DNA of 64,000 nucleotides from Halisarca cf. caerulea (taxonomy: Eukaryota; Porifera; Demospongiae; Chondrillida; Halisarcidae): the NCBI GenBank assembly GCA_963170055.1, contig CAUJGJ010000217.1:1-64000 (forward strand), in the 5' to 3' direction. Positions 11,661 through 22,336 of this stretch are shown one piece after another (positions within the stretch are counted from its first letter, which is position 1; the number at the start of each line of letters is the position of its first letter). A program made the translations under genes and the position numbers. The notes under the pieces were generated by a model that was given only the letters and a program-made list of their open reading frames with translations, did no database searches and was not told where the DNA came from.

Positions 11661-11756
11661 GGGACCATACATAGCCCCTTGCCGGCGGGAAAATGGCCGA
11701 CCCAACACTCTGGTCATAGATTAAGAGTCTACGATCTGCTAGGTGCCCAAGTTGCT

Positions 11757-11811
<55 letters not shown>
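11661..11811. repeat. Degenerate sixth unit fragment and (TG)n
   Basis: The start of the 587-bp unit (gggaccatacatagcccc) decays within about 60 bp. A (TG)n run of about 26 dinucleotides follows at about 11759-11811. Confidence 0.7.
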
Positions 11812-11812
<1 letters not shown>

Positions 11813-11849
11813 TGTTTTTCACTTCATTCTTCTTCTTACTTTATTGCAG

Positions 11850-11955
11850 GGAACAACAAAGGAATGGTAGAAAAGGAACTGATTTCAAATTAGACATTAT
11901 TTACGTGGACAATGACTATTGCTTTGTTTCCGGTCCATTATCTGTAGTGTTCTAA
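11850..11955 (+). pseudogene. Possible orphan terminal exon
   Basis: A long pyrimidine tract ending ttattgcag (AG at 11848-11849) precedes an open frame that ends at TAA 11953-11955 and encodes a 35-residue tail including FKLDIIYVDNDYCFVSG. TG repeats followed by a polypyrimidine tract and CAG look like a real 3' splice site. No upstream exon can be identified because the preceding 3 kb is tandem repeat. It may be the last exon of a gene whose body was replaced by the array, or chance. I do not recognise the family. Confidence 0.25.
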
Positions 11956-12389
11956 TTTCGTTGTACATGTTCGTTGGTTAATTGTTTTTTGTTGGTGTTG
12001 TACATGTCTGGTTTTCTTTCATTTTTGTCTCACCATACTACTATCTTATATGACATTATACTTGAGCTTATCACTTTTATATATTAATTGTCTATCATCA
12101 TTATTATCATAAAAATTGTATAATAATAATAACAACATTAAATATTCAAGTGCATAATGTTATTATATAATACGTGTACAAAACTTAAAATGTAAAAAGT
12201 GTATAGTAATATATCATTATATCAAAGTATAGTTTTGCTAGTTTCCTCTTTTTCTGTCCATGCATGTTCCTCTTAACTGGCCTAGGCCTGCAGCTGTCTG
12301 CATGTGCAAGAGATGGAACAGTCACAACATGCACATGCACAACATATACACACAACTCATACACACGCATGTACACCCCATTCCAATCC
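11956..12389. other. AT-rich non-coding stretch
   Basis: AT-rich sequence with attaaa/aataat words that could serve as the 3' flank of the preceding exon-like piece. No gene or RNA gene is seen. Confidence 0.4.
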
Positions 12390-12440
12390 CCTTAGCTTCC
12401 ACACACACATACGTACGTACGTACGTACGTACGAACCACG

Positions 12441-12527
<87 letters not shown>

Positions 12528-12559
12528 ACACATACGTACATACGTACGACCCATGCCAC

Positions 12560-12784
12560 GCACATGCATGTACACCCCCTCCCCCCACACGAACACACAA
12601 TTATGCCGCCTGCAGCTTAAACACTCAGCATACCGCAATCATATAGTAATGCTGTGGCAGAATGTAGGGAATATACCGAAACTAACCACTTGCGATACCG
12701 CAGCAGCCCTACTCACGTACATATAATACGTGGTACCCAGACTGGGAAATCACACAATACTTATATACTGATGGCAGGGACTCA

Positions 12785-12865
<81 letters not shown>

Positions 12866-13163
12866 CAACACACACACACAGCAACACACACACACGGCGC
12901 CATACCTAGAGAGAAGGAACACCATTCTCTTCATGGTCTGTCCTCCTCCTCTTTGGCCTCCCGCCTAACTGTGGATGAGAGGAGGAGGGAGAAAGAGCAC
13001 GTGAACAACAAACAAGGCAACCAGTCCTGGCATGTGCAAGGGATGGAAGCAAGCCTGTAGAAAAATGCATTTCCTATCTTGGTTATTATAGCTAATTGAG
13101 GTGGTTACTCCTATCCAAACCACACCACTGTTGGCCATGGGAAGTTCACACATTTCAGATCCA
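12560..13163. repeat. Segmental duplication, left copy
   Basis: Matches 14036-14626 at an offset of 1463-1479 bp (the difference is CA-tract length). The match covers the non-repetitive words gcagaatgtagggaatatac, gatgagaggaggagggagaa and ggttattatagctaattgag. It ends abruptly at gatcca (13163). Confidence 0.85.
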
Positions 13164-13336
13164 AATCAAATGCAAGTTTCCACCAGTGTCCCAGCAGCAC
13201 AATTACAGTGGTTAATTTCTGCCTAAATTATGGAATTTTTGGATGATAGCCAATACGCACACGCACTTACACCTCACCCCAAACCTCACATGCACATGCA
13301 ATCCACCCACACACACGTACACCCCTACACACGCAC
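13164..13336. other. Unique spacer between duplicated blocks
   Basis: About 170 bp of non-repetitive sequence following the end of the left duplicate. No gene is seen. Confidence 0.4.
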
Positions 13337-13390
13337 AATTATGCTGCCTGCAGCTTTAACACTCAGCATACCGCAATCATAGTAATGCAA

Positions 13391-13462
<72 letters not shown>

Positions 13463-13519
13463 ACACACACACGCACACACGCACACACACACACACACGC
13501 ACGCACACACACACACACA

Positions 13520-13576
<57 letters not shown>

Positions 13577-13696
13577 ACGTACGTACGACCCACGCACATG
13601 CATGTACACCCCCTCCCCTCCACACAAACACACAATTATGCTGCCTGCAGCTTTAACACTCAGCATACCGCAATCATAGTAATGCAAATACACACA

Positions 13697-13751
<55 letters not shown>

Positions 13752-13938
13752 AACTCATACACACGCATGTACACCCCATCCCAATCCCCCCCCCCACACA
13801 CACAAACGTTAACATACACATACGTATGTACGTACAACCCCCCCCCCCCCACACACACACACAATTCATACACACGCATGTACACCCCATCCCAATACCC
13901 CTTCCACACACACATACTGTAAGTACATACGTACGACC

Positions 13939-14027
<89 letters not shown>

Positions 14028-14035
14028 TTATGACC

Positions 14036-14278
14036 CACGCACATGCATGTACACCCCCTCCCCCCACACGAACACACAATTATGCCGCCTGCAGCTTAAA
14101 CACTCAGCATACCGCAATCATATAGTAATGCTGTGGCAGAATGTAGGGAATATACCGAAACTAACCACTTGCGATACCGCAGCAGCCCTACTCACGTACA
14201 TATAATACGTGGTACCCAGACTGGGAAATCACACAATACTTATATACCGATGGCAGGGACTCACACACACACACACAC

Positions 14279-14344
<66 letters not shown>

Positions 14345-14626
14345 CAACACACACACACGGTGCCATACCTAGAGAGTAGGAACATCATTCTCTTCACGGT
14401 CTGTCCTCCTCCTCTTTGGCCTCCCGCCTAACTGTGGATGAGAGGAGGAGGGAGAAAGAGCACGTGAACAACAAACAAGGCAACCAGTCCTGGCATGTGC
14501 AAGGGATGGAAGCAAGCCTGTAGAAAAATGCATTTCCTATCTTGGTTATTATAGCTAATTGAGGTGGTTACTCCTATCCAAACCACACCACTGTTGGCCA
14601 TGGGAAGTTCACACATTTCAGATCCA
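14036..14626. repeat. Segmental duplication, right copy
   Basis: Right copy of the block at 12560-13163. It ends at gatcca (14626), 22 bp upstream of a TATA box and 62 bp upstream of the recombinase start codon, so the duplication boundary abuts that gene's promoter. Confidence 0.85.
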
Positions 14627-14647
14627 GTGGTTTCCTGTGTGATTCCC

Positions 14648-14655
14648 TATATAAG
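14648..14655 (+). promoter_or_regulatory. TATA box of the recombinase gene
   Basis: TATATAAG lies 33-40 bp upstream of the ATG at 14688. Initiation about 30 bp downstream would leave only a very short 5' UTR. An unrecognised upstream exon cannot be excluded. Confidence 0.5.
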
Positions 14656-14687
14656 TCTTCAATTCTTCCAGTACGTATTCCCAAGTC

Positions 14688-17213
<2,526 letters not shown>

Positions 17214-17221
<8 letters not shown>

Positions 17222-17584
17222 TTTTTTAACATGTAGATACTTCATGCATGTGAACACTGTTAATTATGTCAATGTGAACTATGTGGATTATTTTGTAATT
17301 TCATTTTTTTCGACATATAAGCTGACAATTCTACACCACGATTTTGAAAGAAAAATACAATACTGTAGTTTCTCAGTGGTACCATAGATAATCTATACAT
17401 ACAAGATTATCTATGGTGGTACGCATAATATACGTACGTAGTGTAATGGAAACTCATTGCCCCTGCGTTGACTGCTATGATCATGGATATGATCATAGCA
17501 GTCAATAATATCCACATAGTTCACATTCACACAATTAACAGTGTTCATATGCATGGAGTATCTACATGTTAAAAAACTATGCAA
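17214..17584. repeat. Long inverted repeat spanning the stop codon and 3' UTR
   Basis: Arms 17214-17296 and 17504-17584 are inverted and about 90% identical by eye (ttgcatagttttttaacatg versus catgttaaaaaactatgcaa). The left arm begins inside the last codons of the recombinase. The loop holds two further perfect hairpins: 17381-17394/17404-17417 (accatagataatct) and 17468-17484/17489-17505 (ttgactgctatgatcat). The mRNA 3' end would fold into a long stem with two internal hairpins. Confidence 0.85.
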
Positions 17585-17590
17585 TTATAT

Positions 17591-17596
17591 AATAAA
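17591..17596 (+). terminator. Polyadenylation signal AATAAA
   Basis: First AATAAA after the recombinase stop codon (17219-17221), seven bases beyond the right arm of the inverted repeat. The whole foldback would thus lie in the mature 3' UTR. Confidence 0.5.
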
Positions 17597-17671
17597 GATT
17601 TTCTAACGTAGCAGAGATCAACTGCAGGCCTTCGTTCTGTAGACCTCTGCTTCGTTATATCATATAAGATA

Positions 17672-17742
17672 AAAGCAGGTAATTTCGTCGGCTATTCAGT
17701 TTATGCACTGAAAGTTATGACATTCCCGAAATTATCTGCTTT
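17672..17742. repeat. Short inverted repeat
   Basis: aaagcaggtaatttcg (17672-17687) pairs with cgaaattatctgcttt (17727-17742) with one mismatch and a 39-nt loop. It lies just upstream of the first MITE-like element. Confidence 0.7.
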
Positions 17743-17761
17743 CACCTTACGCATACTAATG

Positions 17762-17939
17762 AGGTAGAGTGCCCTAATCCTGATCACTCCCTAATCCTGA
17801 TCACCGCATCTCCCAGCAGACACAGAAAGATTTAGGCTTTATTATTCCGTAGCTGTAATGCCAGGCTAACTTTAGTTCCTGAGTTCAGGAAAAGTGCCGA
17901 TTGGCATTAGGGAGTGATCAGGATAAGGGCACTTTACCT
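17762..17939. mobile_element. MITE-like element 1 (178 bp)
   Basis: 33-bp terminal inverted repeats, 17762-17794 and 17907-17939, differ at two positions and begin AGGTARAGTGCCC. The left end holds two tandem 17-bp subterminal repeats (ccctaatcctgatcact, then ccctaatcctgatcacc). There is no coding sequence. I see no clear target-site duplication, so the superfamily is undetermined. Confidence 0.65.
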
Positions 17940-18396
17940 TATATACACTCGAAAATACACTTACGTAGGGTCTATGGCCAAACAAACACTCACCGCAGGT
18001 CTGGTTCGCAAGCATACTTGTTACTGACTGCCCGGCCGCCATTTTACCTGCTACACGTGTCTGTGTTGTTTATCACGTGAGTCAATAGTCTTGAGCGGGA
18101 AAAGAAGAAATTCAAATCCTTCAAAGATAAGTTGAAATGTTTTAGGCGTATTTAGTCCTAAATACTTGTTATTTATGCTTTTTAGTTTGTATTTTACGTT
18201 TTTAAATCTTTCACTGTCCTCTTTCCCGTTTTCTTTCACACTCAGAACAGTATTTTCCGAAGAAGCGCCTACAACGCGGAAAAGGAGCCTAGGGTTAGAA
18301 GGTGAGCCCAAACATCTGTGTATTTTGATGGGCGTTCTTGTTACGTGTCTTTATTGGGGTAGAGGTGTGTGTGCGTACGTCAGAGGGAGATTGACC
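17940..18396 (+). promoter_or_regulatory. Promoter-like patch with YY1 and paired E-box motifs
   Basis: CCGCCATTTT at 18036-18045 matches the YY1 core. Two palindromic CACGTG E-boxes lie at 18054-18059 and 18074-18079, exactly 20 bp apart. Downstream, aaG|GTGAGC at 18302 is a possible 5' splice site, which would make about 18090-18301 a non-coding first exon on the + strand. I find no downstream exon with an open frame, because the next stretch holds a MITE and a retrotransposon. A decapitated or relocated promoter is one reading. Confidence 0.3.
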
Positions 18397-18655
18397 AAGT
18401 AAGGTAAAGGGGGGTAATTTGGAACGGCAGGTAATTTGGAACAGTCAGGCCAAAAGCCGTGCCAACCATAAGCTACATCAATCATTATCCTTATAATCCT
18501 TATCCTTATAATCATTATCATTATCAGTCCGTATTATCTCCATGGAGGGGGAGTTTGGCAGTAGCAAAGATGGTTGGGTGACTTAACCACAACAAAAGTT
18601 ACTGGCCCTGTCCCAAATTACCATCGTGTTCCAAATTACCCCCTTTACCTTACTT
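18397..18655. mobile_element. MITE-like element 2 (259 bp)
   Basis: Terminal inverted repeats of about 55 bp (18397-18451 and 18602-18655) start AAGTAAGGTAAAGG. The left end has two tandem 17-bp subterminal repeats, ggtaatttggaacggca and ggtaatttggaacagtc; the right end has inverted equivalents. The outer AGGTAAAG is shared with MITE-like element 1, and the tandem 17-bp subterminal design is the same with a different sequence. No transposase is present. Confidence 0.65.
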
Positions 18656-18676
18656 ACTTGATTCTTGTGTGTGTGT

Positions 18677-18688
18677 GGGGGGGGGGGG
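18677..18688. repeat. G12 homopolymer
   Basis: Run of twelve G following a short TG repeat. Confidence 0.9.
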
Positions 18689-19149
18689 TAGTATGTACTT
18701 AGCATGGTCAATCTGCACGTACGTAACATTCTGAGATTGTTCAGCGGATGATCAAATGCTACTTACGTACAAATAGGAATGTGAGGGTAGTGGGTATAAG
18801 GGCTACTTTGCAGGGATTCCAGCAAAGAACACAAACACAGATGCAAAATTTAAATTGGAAGTGGAAAAGGCATGCATGAGCAATTTTAACAAACACAATA
18901 ATAACTACGATCAATAATTTAAAATTGAAGTGCATAATAGAGTGGATGATGTAGCATGAGAAATCAAGGTGTATGTTATGTGAGGCCATATTACAATAAA
19001 TAAGAATCTGATCAGTGACTTGTGGAAGAAAGTTATATCACACATGGTACATTTTAGAGTATACATGCATGTAGTACACACCGGCATACAACGCACACAT
19101 ATAAACATATAATACAGTAACATATACATACTATTTAATAATTGTCAAG
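18689..19149. other. AT-rich spacer
   Basis: Non-repetitive AT-rich DNA. I see no gene, RNA gene or clear regulatory structure. The short open frames here have no homology-like features. Confidence 0.4.
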
Positions 19150-20151
19150 TTACATAGTTGCATTCCAGGCTTTTGCCATTCGATAGCTGAATGCCTTCTT
19201 TCTGTACTTGGATCTAATAGCCCGTGTTGTCAGGTGGCCTCGAGTAGCACTGCGTGTGGCATAGGAGTGGGTTGATGCAATAGGCTCTGCTAGTAGTCTT
19301 AGATAAGAGGGAGTTCCTGCTGAGTTTGGTTGAATCAATTGTTTGCATAATTTGACAATTTTTTCCTCCCTTTGATTTGGGAGTGGTTTCCAATTTATAA
19401 TATGAAGGGCTTCAGAGGCAGATGACGTCCTAGGCTCTGCTAGTAGTCTTAGATAAGAGGGAGTTTCTGCTGAGTTTGGTTGAATCAATTGTTTGCATAA
19501 TTTGACAATTTTTTCCTCCCTTTGATTTGGGAGTGGTTTCCAATTTATAATATGAAGGGCTTCAGAGGCAGATGACGTCCTAGATCTCCTGAGAATGATG
19601 CGGCTGCATAGTTCTGTAAACATTCTAGGACTCCAGCGTAAATGTTCATCGATGATAACTCCCAGTAGTTTGAATATACTAACCTGCTCAATGCAACAAT
19701 CATTAAATGTAATGTTCAGTGGAGGTGGGTGTGATCTTTGTTGATGGATGAGCATACATTCAGGGATTCACAAGTTGAGGTTGAGATTAGAGGTAGCTCA
19801 CAATAGTTAACAGGTGGGGGAGTGGCAAAGGTCGTGCTTGATGCTGTAGGAGTAACGATATCTGATGCAATTGAGGCGACGGTAGTGAAGTATGAGTTCA
19901 TTCAATGTAAAAGGGTACTTGCTTCCGTTATTCCTGTACAATTTTACGGCTGGCCAAATTGAGGGTGGAGTGGCTCTCTTCATGATGAGGCTGGTCACAT
20001 ATTGCTCTTTGGCTAGTCTCTGTCGGTGTACCACTTGGTTTGGAAATTGGCAAAATACAAGGCGATCGGTTTCAGAACGGGATTTCAAAAATTTTCGGTG
20101 TAGACGATTCCGATATGTCATTGTTTTTTTTTCAGTTGTGGTGTAATCCAC
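19150..20151 (-). pseudogene. CR1/Jockey-like non-LTR retrotransposon fragment
   Basis: Minus-strand reading. 20151 to ~19765 encodes the linker between endonuclease and reverse transcriptase (RNRLHRKFLKS...RLAKEQYVTSLI, then NSYFTTVASIASDIV) in two frames. From 19755 to 19150 comes the post-catalytic RT end, with the typical FKLLGVIIDEHLRWSP motif and a C-terminal tail with YATRSATRGHLTTRAIRSKY. The RT palm with its catalytic YxDD is missing: sequence jumps from the linker to the thumb region near 19755. The tail also has a perfectly in-frame 150-bp (50-codon) tandem duplication, 19281-19430 and 19431-19580. The element is inactive. Confidence 0.75.
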
Positions 20152-22103
20152 GGAGTCGTATGTGTCTTAATTACTACGTACGTACTTTAGTTAACGAGGT
20201 GTGGTGATTGATAATGTCAAGTAGGAGCAGGTTGAAGGCTTCAGGTTTGTCCGAAGTGTCTTTGGTTTGCATTCAATGTAAAAGAGTACTTGCTTCCGTT
20301 ATTCCCGCACAATTTTACGGCTGGCCAAATTGAGGGTGGAGTGGCTCTCTTCATGATGAGGCTGGTCACATATTGCTCTTTGGCTAGTCTCTGTTGGTGT
20401 ACCACTTGGTTTGGAAATTGGCAAAATACAAGGCGATCGGTTTCAGAACGGGATTTCAAAAATTTTCGGTGTAGACGATTCCGATATGTCCTTGTTTTTT
20501 TTTCAGTTGTGGTGTAATCCACGGAGTCGTATGTGTCTTAATTACTACGTACGTACTTTAGTTAACGAGGTGTGGTGATTGATAATGTCAAGTAGGAGCA
20601 GGTTGAAGGCTTCAGGTTTGTCCGAAGTGTCTTTGGTTTGCATTCAATGTAAAAGAGTACTTGCTTCCGTTATTCCCGCACAATTTTACGGCTGACCAAA
20701 TTGAGGATGGAGTGGCTCTCTTCATGATGAGGCTGGTCACATATTGCTCTTTGGCTAGTCTCTGTTGGTGTACCACTTGGTTTGGAAATTGACAAATACA
20801 AGGCGATCGGTTTCAGAACGGGATTTCAAAAATTTTCGGTGTAGACAATTCCGATATGTCCTTGTTTTTTTTTCAGTTGTGGTGTAATCCACGGAGTCGT
20901 ATGTGTCTTAATTACTACGTACGTACTTTAGTTAACGAGGTGTGGTGATTGATAATGTCAAGTAGGAGCAGGTTGAAGGCTTCAGGTTTGTCCGAAGTGT
21001 CTTTGGTTTGCATTCAATGTAAAAGAGTACTTGCTTCCGTTATTCCCGCACAATTTTACGGCTGACCAAATTGAGGATGGAGTGGCTCTCTTCATGATGA
21101 GGCTGGTCACATATTGCTCTTTGGCTAGTCTCTGTTGGTGTACCACTTGGTTTGGAAATTGGCAAATACAAGGCGATCGGTTTCAGAACGGGATTTCAAA
21201 AATTTTCGGTGTAGGCGATTCCGATATGTCCTTGTTTTTTTTTCAGTTGTGGTGTAATCCACGGAGTCGTATGTGTCTTAATTACTACGTACTTTAGTTA
21301 ACGAGGTGTGGTGATTGATAATGTCAAGTAGGAGCAGGTTGAAGGCTTCAGGTTTGTCCGAAGTGTCTTTGGTTTGCATTCAATGTAAAAGAGTACTTGC
21401 TTCCGTTATTCCCGCACAATTTTACGGCTGACCAAATTGAGGATGGAGTGGCTCTCTTCATGATGAGGCTGGTCACATATTGCTCTTTGGCTAGTCTCTG
21501 TTGGTGTACCACTTGGTTTGGAAATTGGCAAATACAAGGCGATCGGTTTCAGAACGGGATTTCAAAAATTTTCGGTGTAGACGATTCCGATATGTCCTTG
21601 TTTTTTTTTCAGTTGTGGTGTAATCCACGGAGTCGTATGTGTCTTAATTACTACGTACTTTAGTTAACGAGGTGTGGTGATTGATAATGTCAAGTAGGAG
21701 CAGGTTGAAGGCTTCAGGTTTGTCCGAAGTGTCTTTGGTTTGCATTCAATGTAAAAGAGTACTTGCTTCCGTTATTCCCGCACAATTTTACGGCTGACCA
21801 AATTGAGGATGGAGTGGCTCTCTTCATGATGAGGCTGGTCACATATTGCTCTTTGGCTAGTCTCTGTTGGTGTACCACTTGGTTTGGAAATTGGCAAAAT
21901 ACAAGGCGATCGGTTTCAGAACGGGATTTCAAAAATTTTCGGTGTAGACGATTCCGATATGTCATTGTTTTTTTTTCAGTTGTGGTGTAATCCACGGAGT
22001 CATATGTGTCTTAATTACTACGTACTTTAGTTAACGAGGTGTGGTGATTGATAATGTCAAGTAGGAGCAGGTTGAAGGCTTCAGGTTTGTCCGAAGTGTC
22101 TTC
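19900..22103 (-). repeat. Six-copy ~370-bp tandem array of retrotransposon sequence
   Basis: Units start with attcaatgtaaaag at 19900, 20271, 20642, 21012, 21378 and 21744 (spacings 371, 371, 370, 366, 366; array ends near 22103). Each unit is the pre-RT segment of the CR1-like element in minus orientation (DTSDKPEAFNLLLLDIINHH, a terminal-endonuclease/linker motif, then RNRLHRKFLKS). The first unit is continuous with the fragment at 19150-20151. Later units share ctgaccaaattgaggatgg and single-base losses, so they derive from one another by successive tandem duplication. Open frames in the array are remnants. Confidence 0.85.
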
Positions 22104-22200
22104 GAATAGATCAAGAATTCCCCGGGGGGCTGAGTCGAGGTCCCGCCTAAAGGCTGCATGATCAAAGTGTTTGAGTGATCAATGATAGATTGTGGTTGGG
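22104..22200 (-). pseudogene. Upstream continuation of the CR1-like element
   Basis: The minus strand continues upstream of the array with a reading like DSAPRGILDLFEDTSDKPEAF, typical of the region between endonuclease and RT. The element's 5' end (endonuclease, ORF1) is absent. Confidence 0.5.
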
Positions 22201-22336
22201 TCAACAGGACTGTCTTGTTTCCATTTTAGTACTGTATAGCATAGTAAAAGGTAGGGTGTATTCTCTGTTATTCCGTAGGTGGGGGAGGGTACTTTGTTTC
22301 TTTTTTATACATATCTGCAATGGAATGAGATGGATT

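Larger units (their letters stand above)
12390..14345. repeat. (CA)n-rich region with recurrent 50-bp spacer
   Basis: (CA)n tracts lie at about 12441-12531, 12785-12861, 13395-13575, 13695-13745, 13947-14026 and 14262-14342, with (ACGT)n runs between. A block reading attatgcYgcctgcagctt followed by actcagcataccgcaatc recurs at about 12601, 13337, 13635 and 14080. The His/Thr or Cys/Val open frames here are microsatellite artefacts. Confidence 0.9.

Noticed and set aside
8777..11717. Recurring frames of 60-194 codons on both strands
   Set aside because: They overlap one another in several frames of the 587-bp GC-rich repeat and show no family motifs.
12260..14397. Poly-(Thr-His) and poly-(Cys-Val) frames
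   Set aside because: Dinucleotide repeat artefacts.
18051..18311. 86-codon minus-strand frame
   Set aside because: Lys/Asn-rich, no recognisable domain; it overlaps a promoter-like patch and has no supporting splice or neighbour context.
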